Origin: Mangrovicoccus sp. HB161399
GTDB lineage: Bacteria; Pseudomonadota; Alphaproteobacteria; Rhodobacterales; Rhodobacteraceae
Direction: 5' to 3'
Length of the DNA: 64,000 nucleotides
Assembly (NCBI RefSeq): GCF_013184745.1
Contig: NZ_JAATVU010000012.1
Location: 1 to 64,000, forward strand
The stretch's first letter is position 1, and each line of letters begins with the position of its first letter. The position numbers and the translations under genes are program-made. Positions 54,912 through 63,296 of this stretch are shown piece after piece. The notes under the pieces were generated by a model. That model searched no databases, was not told where the DNA came from, and saw nothing but the letters and a program-made list of their open reading frames with translations.

Positions 54912-56291
54912 ATGGATATTTCCCGCCTCAGCCTCTGCGATCTCGCAGAGCACCTGCGGAGCCGCACGCTCCGCTCCGCCGATGTCACGCAGCTGATGCT
55001 CGACCGCATCGCCGCCTCCGGTCTCGGCGCCTTCATCGCCGTGCTTCCGGAAACGGCCATGGACGCCGCCCGGGCCGCCGACCGGGCGCTCGACGCCGCT
55101 GCGGAGAGCGGCACCGCCCTGCCCCGGCTGACCGGCGTGCCGGTCGCGCTGAAGGACATCTACGACCTCGAAGGGGTCGCCACGACCGGCGGCATGGGCT
55201 TCCGCCACGACGCCATCGCCACCCGGGACGCCACCGCCACCGCGCGGCTGAAGGCGGCGGGCGCGGTGATCCTCGGCAAGACCGCCCTGACCGAGGGCGT
55301 CCATGCCGAGCACACCCATTTCCCGGCCCCGGCCAACCCCTGGAACGCGGCGCGCTGGTGCGGCGCCTCCTCCTCGGGCAGCGGCGTCGCGGTGGCGGCG
55401 GGGCTGTGCTACATGGGGCTGGCCTCCGAGACCGGCGGATCGATCCGCATCCCCGCGGCGATGAACGGCGTCACCGGACTGAAGCCGACATGGGGACGGG
55501 TCAGCCGCGCCGGCGCCTTCGAGCTGGCGGCCACACTCGACCATGTCGGACCGCTGGCACGCAGCGCCGCGGACGCCGCCGAGACGCTCTGGACCCTGGC
55601 CGGGCCGGATCCGCGCGACCCGACCGCGACGCACCGGAGGCTGCCGCCGCTGGCCGAGATCCCCGGCGACGTGAAGGGCCTGCGCATCGGCGTCGATCTG
55701 GCGGCGAATTCAGCCGGGACCGATCCCGAGCATGTCGCGGCGCATGAGGCCATGCTGGAGGTGCTGGCCGCCGCGGGGGCGGAAATCGTCGCGGTCAGGA
55801 CGCCGGATCCGTCGGAGATGATCTGGGACTGGTTCGCGATCTGCGCCACCCAGACGGCGCTGGCCCACAGGGACACCTATCCGGCGCGCCGGGACGAATA
55901 CGGCCCCGCGCTGGCCGAGCTGATCGAGAAGGGCCGCAGCCTGGCGGGCATGGAGCTTCAGGACGTGATCCGCCGCCGCCGCGAATTCCGCGGCGCCTTC
56001 GAGGCGCTGTTCGGGTCTGTCGATCTGGTGGCAACGCCCGCCATGGCCTTCTCGGCGCCGCGCACCGAGGACATGGCGCGCGCCTCCGACGAGATCATCA
56101 CCGGGCTGCACCGCTTCACCTGCCCCTACACGATGTCGGGCCACCCGGCTCTGTCGATGCCCGCGGGCATCCACGGCGACGGCATGCCGATCAATGCCCA
56201 GCTGCTGGGCCCGCTGATGGGAGAGGCCGCGCTGGTCCGCGCGGGCATGGCCTTCCAGGCGGCGACGGCGCATCACCTGCGCCATCCGTGA
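54912..56291 (+). CDS. amidase-signature hydrolase
   Basis: 459 residues. Triad elements: GVPVALKDIYDLEG (Lys), WCGASSSGSGVAVAAG and SETGGSIRIPAAMNGVTG. It follows HupE on the plus strand and is the third amidase of the island, with low similarity to the other two, implying a different amide substrate. The ATG at 54912 follows shortly after the HupE terminator; no strong ribosome site, and the context TCAAGGACCCTCCCCG includes AAGGA at 10-11 bases. Confidence 0.88.
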   Translation: MDISRLSLCDLAEHLRSRTLRSADVTQLMLDRIAASGLGAFIAVLPETAMDAARAADRALDAAAESGTALPRLTGVPVALKDIYDLEGVATTGGMGFRHDAIATRDATATARLKAAGAVILGKTALTEGVHAEHTHFPAPANPWNAARWCGASSSGSGVAVAAGLCYMGLASETGGSIRIPAAMNGVTGLKPTWGRVSRAGAFELAATLDHVGPLARSAADAAETLWTLAGPDPRDPTATHRRLPPLAEIPGDVKGLRIGVDLAANSAGTDPEHVAAHEAMLEVLAAAGAEIVAVRTPDPSEMIWDWFAICATQTALAHRDTYPARRDEYGPALAELIEKGRSLAGMELQDVIRRRREFRGAFEALFGSVDLVATPAMAFSAPRTEDMARASDEIITGLHRFTCPYTMSGHPALSMPAGIHGDGMPINAQLLGPLMGEAALVRAGMAFQAATAHHLRHP

Positions 56292-56298
56292 CCCGCCG

Positions 56299-56323
56299 GG
56301 ACGGCCGTCAGCCGCGGCCGTCC
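56299..56323. terminator. bidirectional terminator between amidase and AraC genes
   Basis: Perfect 8-bp stem GGACGGCC / GGCCGTCC with a 9-base loop, covering the stop of the minus-strand AraC gene and just past the amidase stop (56291). Confidence 0.5.
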
Positions 56324-57279
56324 AGCATCGCCTTGGCGGTCAGGCCGTATTCCGACTTGAAGGCCCGGGAGAAATGCGACACGTCGCTGAAGCCGCAGGC
56401 CAGCGCCACCTCGGTCACCCGCCTGGCGCCGCCGCCTTCCAGCATCTCGCGGCTGCGCTCCAGCCGCTGCTTCCACATCCAGCGCACGGCCGTCGTCTCC
56501 TCGCGGGCGAAGACCCGCGACAACGTCCGGCGCGACACGCCCAGATCCTGCACCATCCGGTCGCAATCCAGCGTGCCATCCTCGAGATTGGCCAGGATGT
56601 AGGATTTCGCCTTGTCCAGAAGGTTCACGTGCCGGTCCACGCCCTCGGGCGCGACGCCGCCATGGGTCTCGAAGGCGGCGGCGATCAGGTCGACCAGCGA
56701 GGACGCCACGCGCCGCGCCGCCGGGCTGTCGGCACAGAGATCGAGCCCGTGCGCCTCCTGCACCAGGCCGCCCACCAGCCGGCCCATCGCGCTGGTCACC
56801 GACACGGTGCGCGCGGTCATCGTCCCGGCATTGGGCAGGCGGTTGGTCAGGAGCGTGCGGGGCAGCCGCATCCAGAAGCCGGTGTAGTTGCAGTCCCAGT
56901 CATAGACGAAGGGCGCCGCAGAGTCGTAGATCAGGAAATCGCCGGACTTCTGCACGGTCTCGCGGCCGGCCTGGCTCAGCCGTCCGTGGCCGCTGGTCAG
57001 GAAGGAGAAGAAGAAGCAGTCCAGCGGATCGCGGCGCAGCGACTGGCGGTCGCGGTGGCTGGTCATCGGCGTCGAGCGGATGTGGCTCAGCCCGATCGGA
57101 CCCAACGTCCGGCGCGACAGGCTGGCGCTGAAATCTGCCGGCTTGCCCTCGAGCCCGTTTTGGGAGGGCGAGAAATTCTTGCAGATCACCTCGCTCCAGA
57201 ACGCGAAGCGGTCGCGCTGCGCGAGGCTGGCCGTGTCGATCTTCGATAGTCCGTTGACGTCTGAGACGAGTGGAATCAT
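56308..57279 (-). CDS. AraC-family transcriptional regulator
   Basis: 323 residues. The N-terminal part is the AraC-binding-like domain of the NitR/FeaR type (RDRFAFWSEVICKNFSPSQN, GDFLIYDSAAPFVYDWD), followed by the two C-terminal helix-turn-helix units (LDCDRMVQDLGVSRRTLSRV, VTEVALACGFSDVSHFSRAF). Regulators of this shape often control aromatic amine or nitrile genes. The ATG at 57279 has no ribosome site; an in-frame ATG at 57309 is an alternative. Divergent from two IclR genes; the convergent amidase suggests a possible role in the nitrile island. Confidence 0.88.
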   Translation of the reverse strand: MIPLVSDVNGLSKIDTASLAQRDRFAFWSEVICKNFSPSQNGLEGKPADFSASLSRRTLGPIGLSHIRSTPMTSHRDRQSLRRDPLDCFFFSFLTSGHGRLSQAGRETVQKSGDFLIYDSAAPFVYDWDCNYTGFWMRLPRTLLTNRLPNAGTMTARTVSVTSAMGRLVGGLVQEAHGLDLCADSPAARRVASSLVDLIAAAFETHGGVAPEGVDRHVNLLDKAKSYILANLEDGTLDCDRMVQDLGVSRRTLSRVFAREETTAVRWMWKQRLERSREMLEGGGARRVTEVALACGFSDVSHFSRAFKSEYGLTAKAMLDGRG

Positions 57280-57513
57280 GGGGAGGAACCTCGGACGGGT
57301 TTCGGCCATCCTGCCCCAGCGGGAAGGCGGGCGCAGGGGGCGGCGGCCCCTGCCAGGCCGCCGGATGCTTTTCTGCCCAAAATCTGTTCGGAAATCGCGA
57401 AGCGTGATGCGCAATCGGGCAGGAGATCCTCCCGCCCCCTGCGCGGCTGCGCGCCCTTGCCCGTGCCCCGGAAGCCCCGCTAAACCTGCAGAGACCGCAA
57501 GTTCCGGGACCCG

Positions 57514-58221
57514 ATGCAACAGCAAAGCTCTTCTCCGCGCCAGCGTGGCGTCCAGTCGATCGACACCGCCGCCCGGCTGATGCGGATCCTCGCGGAGGCG
57601 GACGAGCCGATGATGCTGCGCGACATCGCCGCCCGCGCCGGGATCAAGTCGGCCCAGGCCCATGCCTACCTGATCTCGCTGCGCAAGCACGGCATGGTGC
57701 AGCAGCTCGGCACTGCCGGGCGCTATACACTGGCCGAGGAGACGCTGCGGCTGGCGCATGCCGCCCTGGCCGAGATGCCGGGCCATGACGCGCTGAAGCG
57801 GGCGGCGGACCGGCTGTCGGCGGAAACCGGGCTGACCGTGGCGATCGACCTGTGGATCCGCGGCGCCGCCACCGCCGTCTTCGTCGCCGAGGGCCATTTG
57901 CTTCAGGCCTTCAGCCTGCATGCGGGCACGCGCAGCGACCGCAGCAACAGCGCATCGGCCTGGCTCTTCGCTGCGTGGGGCTGCGGGCCGCCCGCCGGCC
58001 CGGCAGCCGCGACGCAGGCCGCCGCCATGCGCGCAGAGGGCCTGGCCCGGTGCGAAGGCCTGCCGCTGCCGCATCTGTCGACCCTTGCGGTCCCGGTCTT
58101 GGCGGCGGACGGATTGCTTGCCGCCGCGCTGTCGCTGATCGGCCCGGCCGCGCAGATCGCGGCGTCGCGCGCGCCCCTGGCAGACGCGCTCCTTGCCGCG
58201 GCGGAGACCGCCCATGGCTGA
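57514..58221 (+). CDS. IclR-family transcriptional regulator (short)
   Basis: 235 residues. Winged helix QSIDTAARLMRILAEADEP with LRDIAARAGIKSAQAHAYLI, then a shortened effector domain (AIDLWIRGAATAVFVAEGHL). Family members are usually 250-270 residues. The next IclR gene starts inside its last codons (58214-58221 overlap), so the two are translated together, perhaps as a heteromer. Confidence 0.85.
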   Translation: MQQQSSSPRQRGVQSIDTAARLMRILAEADEPMMLRDIAARAGIKSAQAHAYLISLRKHGMVQQLGTAGRYTLAEETLRLAHAALAEMPGHDALKRAADRLSAETGLTVAIDLWIRGAATAVFVAEGHLLQAFSLHAGTRSDRSNSASAWLFAAWGCGPPAGPAAATQAAAMRAEGLARCEGLPLPHLSTLAVPVLAADGLLAAALSLIGPAAQIAASRAPLADALLAAAETAHG

Positions 58222-59032
58222 CGGCGCCGAACTGCCCGGAAGCGGCCGCGAGCGCGAGCCGCGCGGCGTGCAGACGGTGGAGACCGGCCTGTCGCTGCTG
58301 TCGCTGCTGACCGAGGGCGAGCCGCTGACCGCGGCGGAACTGTCGCGCCGCGCGGGGCTGAGCAAGGGCCAGACCCATGCCTATCTGGTCAGCTTCCAGA
58401 CGGCCGGGCTGATCGCGCGCAACCCGGAAAGCGGCCGCTACGGCATCGGCCGGTTCGGGCTGGAGCTGGGCGCGGCGCACCTGGCCGGGTTCGACCCGCA
58501 GCAGGTCGCCTCCGAAGAGGCGCAGAAGCTGGCCGACAGCCTCGGCCAGAGGGTCAGCCTTTCGGTCTGGGGCAGCTACGGCCCGACCGTGACCGCCGTG
58601 CACGAGGGCAGCGAGCGGATCCGCATCAACGCCCGGCCGGGCACCGTCTATTCGGTGACGGGGACGGCGACGGGGCGGCTGTTCGCCGCCCTGCTGCCTG
58701 CCGGACAGGTCGGGCCCGTGGCGCGCGCGCAGGCGCAGGAGCCCCCGCCCGGACGCTATGTCGGCCAGTGCCCCGGCTGGGACGAGGTGCAGGACGGGCT
58801 CACGGCGATCCGGCAGAGCGGGATCAGCGTCACCTATTCCTGGCCCCAGCCCGGCATTTCGGCGATCGCGGCGCCGGTGCGCAACTTCTCGGGGCGGCTG
58901 GACATGGCCGTGACCCTGATCGGCGCAGCCGAGGAGATCGACATCGCCATCGAGGGACGCCACGTGCAGGAGCTGGTCTGGGCGGCCGCGCGGATTTCCC
59001 ACCGGCTGGGCTGCTGCCCGCCGCCTCCGTGA
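58214..59032 (+). CDS. IclR-family transcriptional regulator
   Basis: 272 residues from the ATG at 58214 with GGAGA six bases upstream. Winged helix QTVETGLSLLSLLTEGEPLT plus LSRRAGLSKGQTHAYLVSFQ, and a full effector domain (VSLSVWGSYGPTVTAVHEGS, TGTATGRLFAALLPAG). It overlaps the preceding IclR gene by 8 bases. Its stop is 4 bases from the convergent stop of the Gfo/Idh/MocA gene. Targets not evident; the oxidoreductase and LIV transporter to the right are candidates. Confidence 0.9.
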   Translation: MADGAELPGSGREREPRGVQTVETGLSLLSLLTEGEPLTAAELSRRAGLSKGQTHAYLVSFQTAGLIARNPESGRYGIGRFGLELGAAHLAGFDPQQVASEEAQKLADSLGQRVSLSVWGSYGPTVTAVHEGSERIRINARPGTVYSVTGTATGRLFAALLPAGQVGPVARAQAQEPPPGRYVGQCPGWDEVQDGLTAIRQSGISVTYSWPQPGISAIAAPVRNFSGRLDMAVTLIGAAEEIDIAIEGRHVQELVWAAARISHRLGCCPPPP

Positions 59033-59036
59033 CAGC

Positions 59037-60047
59037 TCAGCCGACCGGTGCGCGCGCGCCGCTGCGGGCCGAGGCGAAGATCGCGTCGGTCACCGCCAGC
59101 GTGGCGATGGCATCCTCGGGCGGATAGGGCATCTCCCGGCCCGTCCGCAGCGCCTCCGCAAAGGCCTGCACCATCAGCCGGTACTGGCCGGGGGCATCTA
59201 CCCGGATCTCCTGGCGCGCGGTGGTCCGCCCGTCGGTAAGGATGATCAGCGGCTCGTCCAGCACCTCGCCCCAGCCGGGCAGGAAGCCGCGCGGCACCTC
59301 GATCGTCCCGGAGCTGCCGACCAGCCGGTAGGAGCTGATCCCGCCCGCCCGGTGCGAGGCGCTGGCCATGCCGACCCGGCCGTCGCCGAATTCCAGGATC
59401 GCCGCGGTGGTCACGTCGACGCCATGCACCGGGTCGATCTCCTGGGAGGCCAGCACCGAGACCGGCTCGCAACCGAACATCATCCGGCAGAGATTGACCG
59501 GGTAGCAGCCGGCATCGAGCAGCACGCCGCCGCCGAGCGCCTTCTGCTGGGCGATGTGGGCCTGGCCGGTCCGGTCGGTGGAGATATGCGCCTCGACCAG
59601 CCGCAGCGCGCCGATGGCGCCCTCCGCCACCAGCTCCCGCACCCGGTCATGCAACGGGTGGAAGCGGTACATGAAGGCCTCCATCAGGGGCACGCCGCGG
59701 GCGCGGAATCTCTCGACGATCCGCCGGGCCGAGGCCGCATCGGTCGAGAGCGGCTTCTCGCAGAGCACCGGAATGCCGCGCTCCGCCGCCCGGAGCGCCC
59801 AGTCCTCGTGCAGCGCGTTCGGCAGCGGTATGTAGAGCACGTCGATTGCGCCGCTCTCCGCCAGCGCCGCATAATCGGGGAAGACGCGCGCGATGCCGAA
59901 TTCCGCCGCCACCTCCGCGCCCCGCGCCGCATCGCGCGAGGCAATGGCCGCCACCCGGCAGCCGGGCACCGCATTGATCGCCGGGATCACCTGTGCCCGC
60001 GCGATGCCGGACGTGCCCAGCACGCCCCATCTGAGTTCCGTTTCCAT
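59037..60047 (-). CDS. Gfo/Idh/MocA-family oxidoreductase
   Basis: 336 residues. N-terminal NAD(P) motif RWGVLGTSGIARAQVIPAIN, then the EKPLSTDAASARRIVERFRA segment (Lys of the EKP motif) and GGGVLLDAGCYPVNLCRMMF with the catalytic Asp and His-equivalent region. Such enzymes oxidise or reduce sugars, inositols or related polyols. It stands alone between the IclR pair and an AraC gene. Confidence 0.92.
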   Translation of the reverse strand: METELRWGVLGTSGIARAQVIPAINAVPGCRVAAIASRDAARGAEVAAEFGIARVFPDYAALAESGAIDVLYIPLPNALHEDWALRAAERGIPVLCEKPLSTDAASARRIVERFRARGVPLMEAFMYRFHPLHDRVRELVAEGAIGALRLVEAHISTDRTGQAHIAQQKALGGGVLLDAGCYPVNLCRMMFGCEPVSVLASQEIDPVHGVDVTTAAILEFGDGRVGMASASHRAGGISSYRLVGSSGTIEVPRGFLPGWGEVLDEPLIILTDGRTTARQEIRVDAPGQYRLMVQAFAEALRTGREMPYPPEDAIATLAVTDAIFASARSGARAPVG

Positions 60048-60164
60048 GGTCCTGTCCTGCCTCCTGCCGGTGCCGCGGATACAGGGCAGCGAGGCACCCG
60101 CGGGGTCAACGGCCGGAGGGCAGGCTGGCGCGCAGGGTCAGCGGAAGCGGCGCGCAGGGCCGGA

Positions 60165-61100
60165 TCAGCGCGCCAGCAGGCGGCTCGGCGGGATGCCGAA
60201 TTCCTTCTTGAAGGCGCGGGTGAAATGCGAGCTGTCCTTGAAGCCGAACATGAAGGCAGCCTCGGTCACCTGCCGCACGCTGCCCTCGGACATGGCGCGG
60301 TAGGCGCCCGACAGGCGCTGCTGCCAGATCCAGCGCATGACGGTGGTGCCCTCGGCGGCGAAGAGCCGGTTGAGCGTGCGCGGCGAGATGCCCTGCGCCC
60401 GCGCGATGCTCTCGACGCAGAGCGAGCAGTCCTCGAGCTGGCCCGCGAGGTCGCGCTTGATCCGCGCCAGCATGTGCTCCTGCCCGGGGCTGGCGCGCAT
60501 GTCCTCGCCCGCGATCTCCTTCACCGCTAGGCAGAGCACGTCGAGGATCGGCGCCTCGGCCTCGCGGCAATGCTGCGGATCGGGCAGGGTTTCGAGGGCG
60601 GAAGCGCTTTTCAGCAGGCTCGCGGCCAGCTGCGCCAGCGGCCGGGTTCCGTCGAGGCGCAGCGCGAACTGCCGGTCGGCCCGGGGCAGCCGGGCGACGA
60701 CCTGCGGCCTCGGGATGCGCAGCGAGATCGTGTGCGACGGCCGCGGGAAGCGGATCGCATAGGGCTGGTCGGTGTCGTAGACGACCATGTCGCCCGCGCC
60801 GAAGCCGAAGCTGCCGGCATTGTGCTCGAAGGTGCCGCCCCCGCCCAGGTTGAGCACGCACAGGAAATCGTCCCGGCCGCAGCTCCTCATCTCGCGCGGG
60901 CCGCGCCGGTAGGCGACCGCGGAGAAGGCCGTGTCCGACAGCTGCAGCCCGCCCCAGTCGTCGATCTTCATGCGGCCCTCGAATTCCGGGTCCGGCTCGC
61001 CGTCGGGCGCGACCGCGACATGGTGGCGGCTGACCATCGACTGCCAGTAGTCCAGCCGCTCGGCTGTGGCGAGATCGCGGGTCTGGAAAACGAGGCTCAT
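60165..61100 (-). CDS. AraC-family transcriptional regulator
   Basis: 311 residues from the ATG at 61100. N-terminal AraC-binding-like domain (ERLDYWQSMVSRHHVAVAPD, GDMVVYDTDQPYAIRFPRPS) and C-terminal double helix-turn-helix (LCVESIARAQGISPRTLNRL, VTEAAFMFGFKDSSHFTRAF). Same subfamily as 56308-57279. Same strand as, and 178 bases downstream of, the D-2-hydroxyacid dehydrogenase gene; likely controls that operon or the Gfo/Idh/MocA gene. Confidence 0.9.
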   Translation of the reverse strand: MSLVFQTRDLATAERLDYWQSMVSRHHVAVAPDGEPDPEFEGRMKIDDWGGLQLSDTAFSAVAYRRGPREMRSCGRDDFLCVLNLGGGGTFEHNAGSFGFGAGDMVVYDTDQPYAIRFPRPSHTISLRIPRPQVVARLPRADRQFALRLDGTRPLAQLAASLLKSASALETLPDPQHCREAEAPILDVLCLAVKEIAGEDMRASPGQEHMLARIKRDLAGQLEDCSLCVESIARAQGISPRTLNRLFAAEGTTVMRWIWQQRLSGAYRAMSEGSVRQVTEAAFMFGFKDSSHFTRAFKKEFGIPPSRLLAR

Positions 61101-61278
61101 GGGCGGTCCCCTTCGGACGTGTGACTGGCGCCGCGGGGACTGGCCGGATCTCCGGCAGCCATGGCCGGAGCCGGAACGCGATGGACGCCGCCCTGGCGGC
61201 AGCGCCCCGGCCCGGACTGTGTCCGGACCCTGCCCCGATGGGCCATGGTCGCCTTTCCGCAGCGCGGACGGAAGCCGC

Positions 61279-62241
61279 TCAGCCTGCCAGGGCGGGCAAA
61301 ACCGTCCGTATCGGCGAACCGTCCAGCCAGGCAGCGATGCATTCCGCCATCTGCCCGTAAAACAGCCGGTACGTGTCTTCGGTGACGAATCCGACATGCG
61401 GGGTCGCGACAACGTTCGGCAGGGTGCGGAACGGATGGTCCGCCGGGAGCGGCTCGCGATCGAAGGTATCGAGCGCCGCGCCCGCGATCCGTTCCGCGCG
61501 CAGAGCCGCGATCAGCGCCGCCTCGTCGATCAAGGGCCCGCGCGAGGCGTTGACGATCCAGGCCGTGGGCTTCATCAGGCCAAGTTCCGTCGCGCCGATC
61601 ATGCCCCAGCTGCGCGGCGAGAGCTTCATGTGGACGCTGACGATGTCGGAGGTGGCGAACAGCTCCTCCTTCGGCACCGCCTCGACGCCGTGTTCCGCCG
61701 CATGGGCCGGGTCGAGATTTGCGCTCCAGGCGACGACCTCCATGCCGAAGGCCTGGCCGACCTTCGCCACCGCCTTGCCGAAATTGCCCAGGCCCACGAT
61801 GCCGAGGCGGCGGCCGAAGATGTCCTGGCCGACATGACCCTGCCAGCCGCCCGCGCGGAAGCTCGCCATCTCCTGCGGCAGGCGGCGGATGGCCGAGAGG
61901 ATCAGCCCCCAGGTCAGCTCGGTGGTGCCGTAGAGCAGGTAGTCGGTATGCGACACCGCGATGCCCAGCTCGCTCGCCGCCTGCATGTCGATCGCGGCAT
62001 TCGCCACCGAGTTCGAGGCGACCATCTTGAGCCGCGGCAGGCGCTGCATCAGCTCGCGGGTAATCGCCGTGCGCTCGCGCATCGGGCAGAGGATGTCGGT
62101 GTCCTTGAGCCGTTCAGCCAGGATGTCGGGATCGGGCTGGTGGTCGGTCCAGACCTCGATCTCGCAGCGCGCGCGCAGCCCGCTCCAGTCGGCCATGGAG
62201 AGCGCTGCGTTCTGGTAGTCGTCGAGAATGGAAATCTTCAT
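61279..62241 (-). CDS. D-2-hydroxyacid dehydrogenase family protein
   Basis: 320 residues from the ATG at 62241. NAD motif RRLGIVGLGNFGKAVAKVGQ and the catalytic Arg (NASRGPLIDEAALI), Glu (DTFDREPLPADHPF) and His (VATPHVGFVTEDTYR) are all present. It interconverts a 2-oxoacid and a D-2-hydroxyacid. It lies 8 bases after livM, so it is probably co-transcribed with the branched-chain-type ABC transporter, which may import the hydroxyacid. Confidence 0.93.
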   Translation of the reverse strand: MKISILDDYQNAALSMADWSGLRARCEIEVWTDHQPDPDILAERLKDTDILCPMRERTAITRELMQRLPRLKMVASNSVANAAIDMQAASELGIAVSHTDYLLYGTTELTWGLILSAIRRLPQEMASFRAGGWQGHVGQDIFGRRLGIVGLGNFGKAVAKVGQAFGMEVVAWSANLDPAHAAEHGVEAVPKEELFATSDIVSVHMKLSPRSWGMIGATELGLMKPTAWIVNASRGPLIDEAALIAALRAERIAGAALDTFDREPLPADHPFRTLPNVVATPHVGFVTEDTYRLFYGQMAECIAAWLDGSPIRTVLPALAG

Positions 62242-62249
62242 GCGCCATG

Positions 62250-63293
62250 TCACCTTGCGTCTGCATTGGCTTTGAGGAAGCGGGGCAGCGGCAGTTCGCG
62301 CCCGCGGGTGATGCCGTCGGAACGGTAGACCAGCACCAGCACCATGAAGATGCCCAGGGTGATCTCCTGCAGTCCGAGCGGCAGGGCGAGCCTGGTGCCG
62401 CCGATCTGGACCCCCTGCTCGGCCAGGCGCAGGATTTGTGCGACGGTGGACACGGCGATGACCCCGGCGACGACGCCGGTCAGGCTTTCCGCGCCGCCGA
62501 CGACCAGCATGACGAGCATCAGGAAGGTGAGCCCCATGTAGAACACGTCGACGGTCAGGATGCCGAGGAAGTAGGTATAGACCGCCCCGCCTGCCCCCAT
62601 CACCGCCGCCGAGAGCACGAAGGCCGCCAACCGCATGCGGTAGACCGAGATGCCGGTGGCCAGGGCGGCCACGTCGTCGTCCCGGCTGGCCTTCAGCATC
62701 AGCCCCCAGCGCGAGCGCTGGAACAGGTAGGCAGTCAGGAGCGCCAGCGCGGCGAAGAGGAAGGTCGGCCAGATCGAGCCGAATTGCGGGATGTTGGTCA
62801 GCGGCGCGACGCCGCCTGTCACCGAGTCCCAGTTGGAATAGATGCGGTTGACCACCACGAGGAAGGCGAAGGTGGCGATCGAGGCGGCGATGTCCGACAG
62901 CCGCACGATCGCGGCGCCGACGACCAGCGCCACGAGCGCGGCCATGACTGCCGCCGCGGCCACGCCGGCCCAGGGCGACAGCTGCAGGGTCTGGACCCAG
63001 TGCGGCAGCCCGGTCAGCATGATCTGCTTGAACATCGGGTTCATCGACAGCCAGGCCGCCGCATAGCCGCCGACGCAGGCAAAGGCGACATGGCCGAAGG
63101 CGAAGACGCCGGAATTGCCGATGAAGATGTAGAAGCCGGTGACCAAAATGATGCGGACGAGAATCTCGGTCCAGAAGGTCTCCACCCCCGGCGGGGCGAA
63201 GAGCGACACCGGCAGCGTGACGAGGCCGAGACCGGCGATCAAGAGCGCAGGCAGGCCCGCCGCGCGCAGCGGGAGGTTTGCGGGGACGGCCAT
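62250..63293 (-). CDS. livM: branched-chain amino acid-type ABC transporter permease (LivM)
   Basis: 347 residues, about ten hydrophobic segments. Family motifs: FYIFIGNSGVFAFGHVAFAC, SDIAASIATFAFLVVVNRIY, LMLKASRDDDVAALATGISV and MLVMLVVGGAESLTGVVAGV. Works with LivH encoded 3 bases upstream. The linked dehydrogenase suggests a carboxylic acid rather than leucine as cargo. Confidence 0.93.
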   Translation of the reverse strand: MAVPANLPLRAAGLPALLIAGLGLVTLPVSLFAPPGVETFWTEILVRIILVTGFYIFIGNSGVFAFGHVAFACVGGYAAAWLSMNPMFKQIMLTGLPHWVQTLQLSPWAGVAAAAVMAALVALVVGAAIVRLSDIAASIATFAFLVVVNRIYSNWDSVTGGVAPLTNIPQFGSIWPTFLFAALALLTAYLFQRSRWGLMLKASRDDDVAALATGISVYRMRLAAFVLSAAVMGAGGAVYTYFLGILTVDVFYMGLTFLMLVMLVVGGAESLTGVVAGVIAVSTVAQILRLAEQGVQIGGTRLALPLGLQEITLGIFMVLVLVYRSDGITRGRELPLPRFLKANADAR

Positions 63294-63296
63294 GGA

